Assembly (NCBI GenBank): GCA_944363975.1
Contig: CALVVU010000007.1
Coordinates: 1-60,040, forward strand
DNA length: 60,040 bases
Origin: Candidatus Coprovivens excrementavium
GTDB lineage: Bacteria > Bacillota_I > Bacilli_A > RF39 > UBA660
Reading direction: 5' to 3'
The notes under the pieces are model-generated. The model saw only the letters and a program-made list of their open reading frames with translations, did not search any database and had not been told where the DNA came from. Made by a program: the position numbers and the translations under genes. Of the stretch, positions 8,610 to 15,857 are shown piece by piece (within the stretch, counting starts at the first letter, position 1; every line of letters begins with the position of its first letter).

Positions 8610-9590
8610 TTATACTTTCTTATATAAATTATATTTTTTGTATACAATGAATAATATGATACCTATAGCTGATAAAATAAGAAGAATACCTATACAAATA
8701 GTTGCTCCAGTAAGAGGAATTTCATCAGTTGTGATTTTTTTAGTATCGGAGCAATTTATTTCATTTTTGATAGCTGCTTGATAGGTATATGTTGTATTAT
8801 CTTTTAAATTTTTATCTGTAAATTCGCCATTATTACAACTTGTTGTTCCAACTTTTTCATATTTTTGGTTATCATTTAAACGATAAATATCACATTCCTC
8901 GTTTAAATGACCTTCAGCATAGACACTTAAAGTAATACTGGAAACACTTTTTTTGAGTTCTTTTATTTGAACGTAATCTGTAACAGGGATATTCTGTGTT
9001 AATTTATTTATATCAATAGTATATTGTTTGGGAATATTAACTGTGTAATCGTATTTGGCTTCTCCTACTTGATAAGTATATTTTACTTTTTCGATAGTAG
9101 CTTCAATACCAGATTCATTAGTTAGGTTATCTAAATCTATTTGGTTCATCCAGTTTACTAAAACATCTTTATTATAGCCTCTAGCACCACCTATTGAATA
9201 GACTAACTCAGTAAATAAGATGGTATCTATTCGTGATTCGAGGGAATCTATTTCGTTATTATTAGTATAACTTATTTGGTTTTCATTAATATTTAAAGTT
9301 GTTTCATAGGTGATATTTCCTTTATCCTTATCATTTAAAGATACATTAATTGTCACCTTACTATCTTCTTGTTTTAGGGTATAAGTAAATTGAACAATGT
9401 TGTATTCATCATTGCCATTTAGAATACGTCCAAATAAAGAAAAGTATTCTTTTTCGGCAAAGATGTTGTTGTCTTTCATATAGGTTATTACTTCTGTAGA
9501 AGTTATATCTTCAGCATTTACTTTTGTAAATGGAGTAAAGATTATTATAATTAGGAAAATAGATAGTAAAGAAATAATAAATTGTTTCAT
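8610..9590 (-). CDS. Secreted protein with IPLTG-type C-terminal sorting-like tail
   Basis: A 326-residue protein with a clear signal peptide ending near VNA-ED (residue 26). The middle is an Asn/Asp-rich beta region (about 30-210) followed by a fibronectin-III-like segment (about 210-285, with KDNTTYTYQAAIKNE). The end reads IPLTG, a hydrophobic helix and the basic tail YKKYNLYKKV, the layout of a sortase substrate with Ile in place of the first Leu of LPxTG. It may instead be a plain C-terminal membrane anchor. The start ATG follows GAGGTG. It is cotranscribed with the InlB-repeat protein downstream. No sortase gene is in the window. Confidence 0.75.
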   Translation of the reverse strand: MKQFIISLLSIFLIIIIFTPFTKVNAEDITSTEVITYMKDNNIFAEKEYFSLFGRILNGNDEYNIVQFTYTLKQEDSKVTINVSLNDKDKGNITYETTLNINENQISYTNNNEIDSLESRIDTILFTELVYSIGGARGYNKDVLVNWMNQIDLDNLTNESGIEATIEKVKYTYQVGEAKYDYTVNIPKQYTIDINKLTQNIPVTDYVQIKELKKSVSSITLSVYAEGHLNEECDIYRLNDNQKYEKVGTTSCNNGEFTDKNLKDNTTYTYQAAIKNEINCSDTKKITTDEIPLTGATICIGILLILSAIGIILFIVYKKYNLYKKV

Positions 9591-9633
9591 ACTACACCTC
9601 TATTATTATTATAACATTTACGTTTTTTTTGTA

Positions 9634-9660
9634 AATAAAAAAAGATGATTATCATCTTTC
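9634..9660 (-). terminator. Terminator after cotE
   Basis: The 8-bp stem AAAGATGA/TCATCTTT with a 3-nt loop is followed by seven T on the minus strand. It overlaps the end of cotE. Confidence 0.85.
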
Positions 9661-10176
9661 TTCAGTATTATCTTTTAAATATTCTTCATCAATATCTGGT
9701 TCTTCTTCATAGATGTCGTCCCATGGTAATTCATCTTCTTCTATAGCAATTTTTACTTTTCCTTCACCTACTATTTCAACACCTAATTCTTTTTCGATAG
9801 TTAAGTATACTTCATTATTTTTTATTTTAACGTCTTGAACAGTCGGTTGTTTTAGACTACGAACGATTATTTCGTTATTGTTATTAAGGGCTTCGACATC
9901 TTTAATACGTAAACGCATACTTTCAGTATAAGTGAAATTTCTAGTTGTAACAGCTGTTTTGGAGTCATGATCATAAGAATACCAAACGTTAACATCGAAA
10001 GAGCCTTGAACTAAAACTTCATTTTTATCGTTACTGCCACTAAAATTATGATTGATTACCCAACAACCTAGAACTGTATTAGGGGTATTTTCAGGAGTTA
10101 AATTGTATTCTTTTTTGAATGTCTTGCGTCCTTTACCAACAATAGTCTTAGTGACAATTTCTTTATAATTAGACAT
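9652..10176 (-). CDS. cotE: Outer spore coat morphogenetic protein CotE
   Basis: The 174-residue product matches Bacillus CotE along its length as I recall it: N-terminal YKEIVTKTIVGKGRK, then LGCWVINHNF, the strongly conserved DVNVWYSYDHDSKTAV, and an acidic C-terminal tail. CotE directs assembly of the outer coat on the forespore in endospore-forming Bacilli. The ATG at 10176 follows AGAGGTG with ideal spacing and matches the family N-terminus; an in-frame GTG nine bases earlier overlaps the binding site. It is bounded by terminators on both sides and so is probably a single-gene unit. Apart from spoVS no other sporulation gene is nearby. Confidence 0.88.
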   Translation of the reverse strand: MSNYKEIVTKTIVGKGRKTFKKEYNLTPENTPNTVLGCWVINHNFSGSNDKNEVLVQGSFDVNVWYSYDHDSKTAVTTRNFTYTESMRLRIKDVEALNNNNEIIVRSLKQPTVQDVKIKNNEVYLTIEKELGVEIVGEGKVKIAIEEDELPWDDIYEEEPDIDEEYLKDNTEER

Positions 10177-10194
10177 ATTATTCACCTCTAATTT

Positions 10195-10221
10195 AATTTA
10201 TGCAAAGAAGAGGCAAATATT
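10195..10221 (-). promoter_or_regulatory. Possible sporulation-type (sigma-E/K-like) promoter of cotE
   Basis: On the minus strand AATATT (10216-10221), a 13-nt spacer and CATAAATT (10195-10202) resemble the sigma-E pattern (ATATT...CATACAnT) with one mismatch. No good sigma-A promoter is visible between the upstream terminator and cotE. The predicted 5' leader would be very short, which weakens the call. Confidence 0.25.
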
Positions 10222-10237
10222 GATAAATTACCTAAAA

Positions 10238-10259
10238 TAAAAAAGACTTATAGGTCTTA
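10238..10259 (-). terminator. Terminator after the 182-residue unknown gene
   Basis: The short stem AAGAC/GTCTT with a 6-nt loop is followed by six T on the minus strand. Confidence 0.65.
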
Positions 10260-10805
10260 TTCACTTTGTAATGCTAGTATTTTATCTGATGTTGGAGTTA
10301 ACATGTAAGTATTAACTAAGTCTTGATAAAGATTTATATTATAATTAGCTGTTAATTGTTTATTAAGTAAAGATAGTACTAGAGGGATTTTAGATACAGG
10401 GATTTCTAAGCCTTTAGGAAAGTTATTATATATTTCTTGCCAAGATGAGCCTTTACCAAAGAATTCTCTTAAATTTAGTAATTCTTCTTCAGTAAGAGTT
10501 TCTGCTTTATATGATGCTACTTTTAATAGTGATTTTATAATACATAATTCTTGATATGATAAATATTCTTGATATTTAGTTGATTCTGAATAAGGATTAT
10601 TTAGTAAAAGAAGTTTTAATTCATCTTCTGTTAAATGAATTCTTTCATTAGTTTGAGATATTTTGGTAAGAAGATTATTTTTTTCTAATAAAAGAGTTGA
10701 ATAGATAGATGAAATTGTTTGATAGTTATGTGTATTTAAAAAAACAATTCCAAAAGCATTTTTTAAGATATTAAATTGTTCTGTAGTTGATAATTGATTT
10801 AACAT
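10257..10805 (-). CDS. Uncharacterised helical protein
   Basis: A 182-residue, Leu-rich, soluble and probably all-helical protein with no motif I recognise (for example LSTTEQFNILKNAFGIVFLN at the N-terminus). The open frame continues 20 codons upstream, but the ATG at 10805 has GGGGG 6-7 nt before it. It lies between the RSH gene and cotE, separated from both by terminators. The pattern 'elicitor Leu-rich helices with LLLNNPYSES' gives no functional hint. Confidence 0.55.
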   Translation of the reverse strand: MLNQLSTTEQFNILKNAFGIVFLNTHNYQTISSIYSTLLLEKNNLLTKISQTNERIHLTEDELKLLLLNNPYSESTKYQEYLSYQELCIIKSLLKVASYKAETLTEEELLNLREFFGKGSSWQEIYNNFPKGLEIPVSKIPLVLSLLNKQLTANYNINLYQDLVNTYMLTPTSDKILALQSE

Positions 10806-10865
10806 ATTATTCCCCCTTTTTGTTTTTAAGGGAGGTATTCTAACAAAAAAAGAATTGTTTGTCAA

Positions 10866-10900
10866 ATTTAAAAGATGCTTATTTTTTTAAAGCATCTTTT
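10866..10900 (-). terminator. Terminator after the RSH gene
   Basis: The 11-bp stem AAAAGATGCTT/AAGCATCTTTT with a 9-nt loop ends in a T-rich tail on the minus strand. Confidence 0.88.
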
Positions 10901-12306
10901 ATTTTTCGTTTAGCAGTTGAAGTAACTACATGATCTAACCATGAAGAATGAGGATGGGCTTTTTCACTTTGTAGTAGCATTATACGGTCTTTATTATTTA
11001 ATTTATGGGTTAATTTAACTTCTTTACCATTTATAAAAGCTTTATATAAGTGATTGCCTATATCGGTGTGAATCTTATAAGCAAAATCAATAATGGTAGA
11101 ATTATTAGGAAGTTCAATAATATCGCCACGTACTGTATAAACATATATATTATTAGAAAAAATTTCCGTTTTGACGCGGTCAATATAGTCGGAGTCATTA
11201 TCAATAACATCATTTAAATCACGAAGAGTATTGAAAAATTGATAATTAAGTTTTAATTCGTGTTGCATTTTTGTCTTGCCTTCAGCTTTAAAGTATTTCC
11301 AATATGCAGCTAAGCCAATAGTATTAATATCATCCATTGTTTTAGTTTTAATTTGGAATTGAAGGAGATGGTTATCAGGACCAAAAACCGTTGTATGTAA
11401 TGAACGATACATATTTGTTTTAGGGCAAGCTATATAATCTTTAAATTTATTATTCATAGGAGTGTATAATTTATGAATCAAACCAAGTACATGATATGGG
11501 TCTTCGTTATCATCTAAAATTATTTTAAAGTTAACTAAATCATGAATATCATTTAATTTATAACCCTTATTTAATTTACGATATAAATGATAAACATTTA
11601 AAATTTTTATACGATAAGTAAATTTAATATTATTTTTATTTAATAGTTCTTCAACTTCTTTACTAGCTATATCACAACAATTACGATATGTTTTCCATAT
11701 ATCATTTTCTTTTTCTACTAATGTTTTATAAGCATCATTATCAATATATGATAAACAGATATCTTCTAATGTACATTTCAATTTGAAAGCACCAATGAAA
11801 TAAGCTAAGGGGACAAAAATATTTAACGTTTCTTCAGCACTACGAATTCTTTTGGCAGGAGCTTTATATTCTAATGTACACATATTGTGAAGACGATCAC
11901 ATAGTTTGATAATTATGATACGAACATCGTCATTTAAACTATTTATTAAACGACGAATATTGGCGTTAGTAGCTTCGTCCTTAGTATTATAGTGAAGATT
12001 ACTGATTTTTGTTACACCATCAACTAGAAAGGCAACATCTTTACCAAAGATTTTTTCAATATCTTCTAAAGTATATTCAGTATCTTCAACAACATCATGT
12101 AATAAACCAGCACATAGTGATGCACCATCAGCCTTAAAAGTGGTTAAATTCATGCAAACATTTAAGGGATGAATTATATATGGTTCACCACTTTCTCTTT
12201 TTTGATGTTCATGAGCTTTAGCTGCTACTTCGTAGGCTTTTAAAACATTAGCTTCTTCTTCAGGATTATATTTTCTTACTTCTTGTAAGACATCTTCAAT
12301 AGTCAT
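10879..12306 (-). CDS. RelA/SpoT homologue (hydrolase plausible, synthetase degenerate)
   Basis: A 475-residue (p)ppGpp enzyme: HD hydrolase domain (about 25-160), synthetase domain (about 200-340) and TGS domain (about 383-445). It lacks the helical and ACT regions of the usual 700-residue proteins. Hydrolase residues are kept: HPLNV, HD at 70-71 in LLHDVVEDTEYT, and Asp137 in KLCDRLHNM. The synthetase keeps Asp256 and Tyr300 (MYRSLHTT), but the catalytic Glu of the usual (E)xQIRT motif is Gln316 (LLQFQIKT), the basic ATP-binding stretch before YRK is not conserved, and RFKD is KFKD. I infer a mainly ppGpp-degrading enzyme. The loop between HD and synthetase is of normal length. Confidence 0.85.
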   Translation of the reverse strand: MTIEDVLQEVRKYNPEEEANVLKAYEVAAKAHEHQKRESGEPYIIHPLNVCMNLTTFKADGASLCAGLLHDVVEDTEYTLEDIEKIFGKDVAFLVDGVTKISNLHYNTKDEATNANIRRLINSLNDDVRIIIIKLCDRLHNMCTLEYKAPAKRIRSAEETLNIFVPLAYFIGAFKLKCTLEDICLSYIDNDAYKTLVEKENDIWKTYRNCCDIASKEVEELLNKNNIKFTYRIKILNVYHLYRKLNKGYKLNDIHDLVNFKIILDDNEDPYHVLGLIHKLYTPMNNKFKDYIACPKTNMYRSLHTTVFGPDNHLLQFQIKTKTMDDINTIGLAAYWKYFKAEGKTKMQHELKLNYQFFNTLRDLNDVIDNDSDYIDRVKTEIFSNNIYVYTVRGDIIELPNNSTIIDFAYKIHTDIGNHLYKAFINGKEVKLTHKLNNKDRIMLLQSEKAHPHSSWLDHVVTSTAKRKIKDALKK

Positions 12307-12363
12307 ACAATCACTCCCCTATAATCGATATGTATAAATAATAGCACAAAAAAACTAAAAGAA

Positions 12364-12391
12364 AAAGAAAAAACCATTAATATAATGGTTC
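12364..12391 (-). terminator. Terminator after the cohesin/cadherin-like gene
   Basis: The 8-bp stem AACCATTA/TAATGGTT with a 3-nt loop is followed by TTTTTT on the minus strand. Confidence 0.88.
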
Positions 12392-14245
12392 ATTTCCTTC
12401 TTTTGTTTTTTTCTTTTTATTATATATATAAAATATAGCAAAGATAAGAACAAGAATAATAATACCACCGATGATATAAGTACCATATTTATTGACTATT
12501 TTATCAAAAGGGCCTTGTTCTTCAATTAAAGTAGAAGTTGTTATAACGTAATTTTGTTCACCATTGGTAACAAAAGAAATATAACCATCTTTTACTGTTA
12601 CACCAGCTGTTAGTAATGTATACTTACCCATTTCATTATAGGTATATATTTTTACAACTTGATTATCGACGAATAATTCGTCTAAATATAGAAGAATTTC
12701 ATTACCCGCAGGAATATTGGTTTGATATGATAATGGATTATCGGCGCTTTTAGTAAAAAACAAATCAAAGTTAGTATCTGGTAAATTTTTATTTAAAGCT
12801 ATCTGATATAGTAAGCCATTATAAATATTTACAACATTATAATATAAAGTGTAGTTATTATTTTTTAAAGATGTTAGTAAATTTTTAGAAATAGTCGCTT
12901 TTGATGTATTAGATGTTAAGTAAATAACATCACTATTTATATTGGATGTGTTTAAGTTATCGATAATAGTAGTATTGTTAGGGTTTTTATACACTATTAA
13001 AGTATATTCTGTTACTTCTTCATTTGTTTCGGTTACTGTTATTGTTATTTTGTTGAGACCTGGTTTTAAATTTTCATTACCTTTTATATCTATGGTAGCA
13101 GTTGAACTTTCAGTTATAGCTTCAATATTTAATTTATCGTATTCGTTGCCGATACCATATAACCATTTTGTTCGATTGTTAGCTAAATCTAGGACAAGAT
13201 TATTTACTTTTAAACTTAGAAGTTTGCTACTATTAGTAATAGTTTGTAGTTCTTCAGTAGAACGATTAATAACGATAGTATAAGTTGTTTCTTTACCACC
13301 TGATGAGGTAACAGTTAAAGTAAATGTATTTTTTCCTAAAGCAAGATTTTTTTTACCAGTTCCAGATAATGTTGCATTGGCATCGGTTGTTCTGGCAGTA
13401 ATTAAAACACTATCTATACTGCGACTAACAGTTGTTTCATAAGTTGTCTTACCCTCTTCATATTTAATATTAGTGTTGGAAACATTAATGCTTTTTAAAC
13501 TGGTATCACCGGTTCGATCATCGGTTCGATAAATCATAATTTCGTAGGTTCGCGATGAACCATCTTGAGCAGTAACAACAACACGAGTACGATTAGCACC
13601 ATATTGTAATTTCTTTTCCCCAGTTCCAGTAATCGTTTGATTGTTATCTCCTTTTCGAGCTTTAATTTCTACCGATGTTACATGCGCTGGAACAGTTAAA
13701 GTATAAGAATATGTAGTACGACTAAATGTTGGTTGAATATTATATCCTTCAACGTATAATGAGCCGATTATAGAAGAACTGCTTGGTTCACTTGCACTAA
13801 TTGATACTTTACCAAACGATTGACCAATAGGATTGCCATTACTATAGTATGAGTCAATTATGGCGTTATTAGAATCACGCTTAGCATCGACTGAGACAGT
13901 TGATAAACCAGCTTTTAAAACCTTGAACTTAAATTGCATTATAGCACCAGTGTCCCAATAACTTCCGCCATCTTTATCAACGGTTATCTTTCCATTACTC
14001 GTTTTATATGTCCCACGGTTTTGTAACCATATTACTTCTTCTAACTTTAAATATGAAGTATCATATGAAATAACGACATGCATACTACTTATCTGGTAAT
14101 TTTCACCGTAGTTAGCATCTAATTGAACATAAACACTAGAGCCTACTACAGGATTTTGAGTAGATGCACCTAACTCGGTAGCGGCTTTTGTAAAACAAGG
14201 AAAAGCGATAATTAATAATATTAATATCATTAAATATTTCTTCAT
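12377..14245 (-). CDS. Surface protein with cohesin and cadherin-like domains
   Basis: A 622-residue protein. It has a signal peptide (cleavage near TKA-AT, residue 22), a cohesin-type beta sandwich (about 25-150, with SSMHVVISYDTSYLKLEEV and GAIMQFKFKVLKAG), then three cadherin-like beta-sandwich repeats (about 158-245, 250-330, 345-415) each ending in a (T)YxIxIxR strand. A further domain of about 150 residues precedes a single membrane helix (about 590-610) and a Lys-rich cytoplasmic tail. It is probably a wall- or membrane-displayed adhesin. Cohesin domains bind dockerins; no dockerin is seen in the window. It is transcribed alone from a strong promoter. Confidence 0.85.
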   Translation of the reverse strand: MKKYLMILILLIIAFPCFTKAATELGASTQNPVVGSSVYVQLDANYGENYQISSMHVVISYDTSYLKLEEVIWLQNRGTYKTSNGKITVDKDGGSYWDTGAIMQFKFKVLKAGLSTVSVDAKRDSNNAIIDSYYSNGNPIGQSFGKVSISASEPSSSSIIGSLYVEGYNIQPTFSRTTYSYTLTVPAHVTSVEIKARKGDNNQTITGTGEKKLQYGANRTRVVVTAQDGSSRTYEIMIYRTDDRTGDTSLKSINVSNTNIKYEEGKTTYETTVSRSIDSVLITARTTDANATLSGTGKKNLALGKNTFTLTVTSSGGKETTYTIVINRSTEELQTITNSSKLLSLKVNNLVLDLANNRTKWLYGIGNEYDKLNIEAITESSTATIDIKGNENLKPGLNKITITVTETNEEVTEYTLIVYKNPNNTTIIDNLNTSNINSDVIYLTSNTSKATISKNLLTSLKNNNYTLYYNVVNIYNGLLYQIALNKNLPDTNFDLFFTKSADNPLSYQTNIPAGNEILLYLDELFVDNQVVKIYTYNEMGKYTLLTAGVTVKDGYISFVTNGEQNYVITTSTLIEEQGPFDKIVNKYGTYIIGGIIILVLIFAIFYIYNKKKKTKEGNEPLY

Positions 14246-14277
14246 ATAAATCTCCTCAGAATTCTCTATTCTATTTA

Positions 14278-14306
14278 ATTATATTATAAGATTTAAGATA
14301 TTTCAA
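14278..14306 (-). promoter_or_regulatory. Promoter of the cohesin/cadherin-like gene
   Basis: Minus strand TTGAAA (14301-14306), exactly 17 nt, then TATAAT (14278-14283), about 32 nt before the start codon with a GAGGAG binding site between. Confidence 0.8.
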
Positions 14307-14361
14307 TGAATTAGATTTACCTTTGAACTTTTTTTTGGTAACATATTTTTAGGGTGATAAA

Positions 14362-14736
14362 ATGAATGATTGTATATTTTGTAAAATTGTAAATGGAGAT
14401 ATTCCATCAAAAAAGTTATTTGAAGATGAGAAAGTTATTGTTATAATGGATGCTAATCCTCAAGTAGATGGTCATTGTTTGGTAATACCAAAAAAACATC
14501 TTACTGATATAACAGAATTAAATAATGAAGAACTAAACTATATATTTAGTATTGCAAAAAAAATGAGTGTTAAATTAATGGATAAGTTAAATGCTCGTGG
14601 TTTAACTTATTGTATTAATTATGGTGATTCACAGGTAGTAAAACATTTTCACTTACATTTATTACCTGATTATTCAATAAAGAAAAAAAGTGATAAAACA
14701 ATAGATGAAGTTTATGAATTAATAAAAGAGGATTAA
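14362..14736 (+). CDS. HIT-family nucleotide hydrolase
   Basis: A 124-residue histidine-triad protein. It starts with the zinc-site motif CIFCKIVNG, has the family segment GHCLVIPKKH, and ends with the catalytic triad HFHLHLLPDY. HIT proteins of this type hydrolyse dinucleotides or nucleoside phosphoramidates. Length is slightly below the usual 135-145 residues. The ATG follows AGGGTGA. It is transcribed on the plus strand, divergent from the surface protein gene. Confidence 0.93.
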   Translation: MNDCIFCKIVNGDIPSKKLFEDEKVIVIMDANPQVDGHCLVIPKKHLTDITELNNEELNYIFSIAKKMSVKLMDKLNARGLTYCINYGDSQVVKHFHLHLLPDYSIKKKSDKTIDEVYELIKED

Positions 14737-14746
14737 ATCCTCTTTT
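14723..14746. terminator. Bidirectional terminator between convergent genes
   Basis: A 10-bp stem AAAGAGGATT/AATCCTCTTT is flanked by A- and T-runs at the end of the HIT gene and the following minus-strand gene. Confidence 0.85.
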
Positions 14747-15183
14747 TAATTTCTGTTTAAAAATTTTTTTAATTGATTAAGATTTTTATTTTCGATACGT
14801 AATAATTCTTTAGCTAATTTTATAACTTCTTTGTTAGATCCTTCGTAATCATTTATTTTTTCTTTTATTTCGGTAATTCCTTTATTATTACCTTTTATCA
14901 TCATCATGGCATAATTAGATGCTTTTTTATTAGTCATGGTACTTACCTTAGCATCGATATATGTCATTATTTTAGCGATACTACTTATTTCTTCTGGTTG
15001 ATGATGTAATTGTTCTAAATACTTTGTAATTTTTAAAGCAATATCATGGTAGTCATTACGTTGCTCTTGAATAGCTTTTTTTAACTTTTTATCAGTTATG
15101 TCATCAAGAATATTATCGATACCAACAATACCCATTTGGGCATTTTGATAAATGTTTTCAAGGAGTTTTAAATCTTCTTTCAT
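14746..15183 (-). CDS. Small four-helix, possibly ferritin-like protein
   Basis: A 145-residue, all-helical soluble protein. Four amphipathic helices can be read. The second contains EQRNDYHDIALKI, an E..H spacing reminiscent of ferritin-like di-iron sites, and Glu residues recur at similar places in helices one and four (LLENIYQNA; LLRIENKNL). The overall look resembles DUF2383/PA2169-type ferritin-like proteins, but several expected ligands cannot be assigned with certainty. Function is unknown. GGTGA precedes the start. It lies upstream of no clear partner. Confidence 0.5.
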   Translation of the reverse strand: MKEDLKLLENIYQNAQMGIVGIDNILDDITDKKLKKAIQEQRNDYHDIALKITKYLEQLHHQPEEISSIAKIMTYIDAKVSTMTNKKASNYAMMMIKGNNKGITEIKEKINDYEGSNKEVIKLAKELLRIENKNLNQLKKFLNRN

Positions 15184-15231
15184 ATAATAATCACCTATTT
15201 TATATTATTATCTAAAAGAAGAATGTTATGC

Positions 15232-15783
15232 TTACAATTCGGTATATTCTAAGGTAGTAGAAAGATCTAGATTATTTAAAGATGGTTGATTTGTACCTGC
15301 AATAAGTGGATATTCTACACGAATACGAAGATAATCAACAGCGTTTGTTCCAAGACCAATATTAAGATTATCGATATTACGAGAATAATATTCATTACTA
15401 TAGTAAACTGTATATTTTAATAATTGTTCTTGTTCGTCAGTTAAACCTGTACTTTTAATAGATGTTAATTTAGCATCAATTGTTCCTTGATTTTCAACGG
15501 CAATTGTGAATTCATAGTACTGACCAGGATTAAGAGAAATATTGTAATTGGCAGTTGTTTTAGTAAATGATTTTTGATTAGGTGAAATACTACCATTTGA
15601 TTCAAGATAAGTATTTTCTTTTAGAAGAATATTAAAAGTTTTTTCTACTTGATTAGAATTAGAATCATTAACTATTTTAAGAGCACGACTATAAGAACCT
15701 GCCGTTAGAAATAAGCCCATACTAATAACAACAAGGCATAAAGCTGATATAACAATTATTTGATTTATTTTTGATTTAAACAT
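15232..15783 (-). CDS. Secreted or anchored protein, TasA/camelysin-like in outline
   Basis: A 183-residue protein with an N-terminal hydrophobic signal (IIVISALCLVVISMGLFLTAG) and a beta-rich remainder. The order of a signal, a TAGSYS-type cleavage region and a NPGQYYEFTIAVENQGTI strand recalls the SipW-processed TasA/CalY class, but similarity is weak and no signal peptidase gene is near. I chose the ATG at 15783 because AGGGTGG lies 9 nt before it; the ATG nine bases earlier abuts the site. It precedes nothing in an obvious operon and follows the RNase J2-like gene. Confidence 0.5.
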   Translation of the reverse strand: MFKSKINQIIVISALCLVVISMGLFLTAGSYSRALKIVNDSNSNQVEKTFNILLKENTYLESNGSISPNQKSFTKTTANYNISLNPGQYYEFTIAVENQGTIDAKLTSIKSTGLTDEQEQLLKYTVYYSNEYYSRNIDNLNIGLGTNAVDYLRIRVEYPLIAGTNQPSLNNLDLSTTLEYTEL

Positions 15784-15825
15784 TTTTATCATCCACCCTA
15801 TTATATTTATTATAGCCTAAAAAAG

Positions 15826-15857
15826 GAAAAAAAAGAAGTTTATTTTTAAACTTCTTG
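15826..15857 (-). terminator. Terminator after the RNase J2-like gene
   Basis: The 10-bp stem AAGAAGTTTA/TAAACTTCTT is followed by TTTTTT on the minus strand. Confidence 0.9.

Noticed and set aside
12942-13283. Plus-strand 113-codon frame antisense to the cohesin/cadherin-like gene
   Set aside because: It has no binding site, and the minus-strand protein shows clear domains over the same bases.
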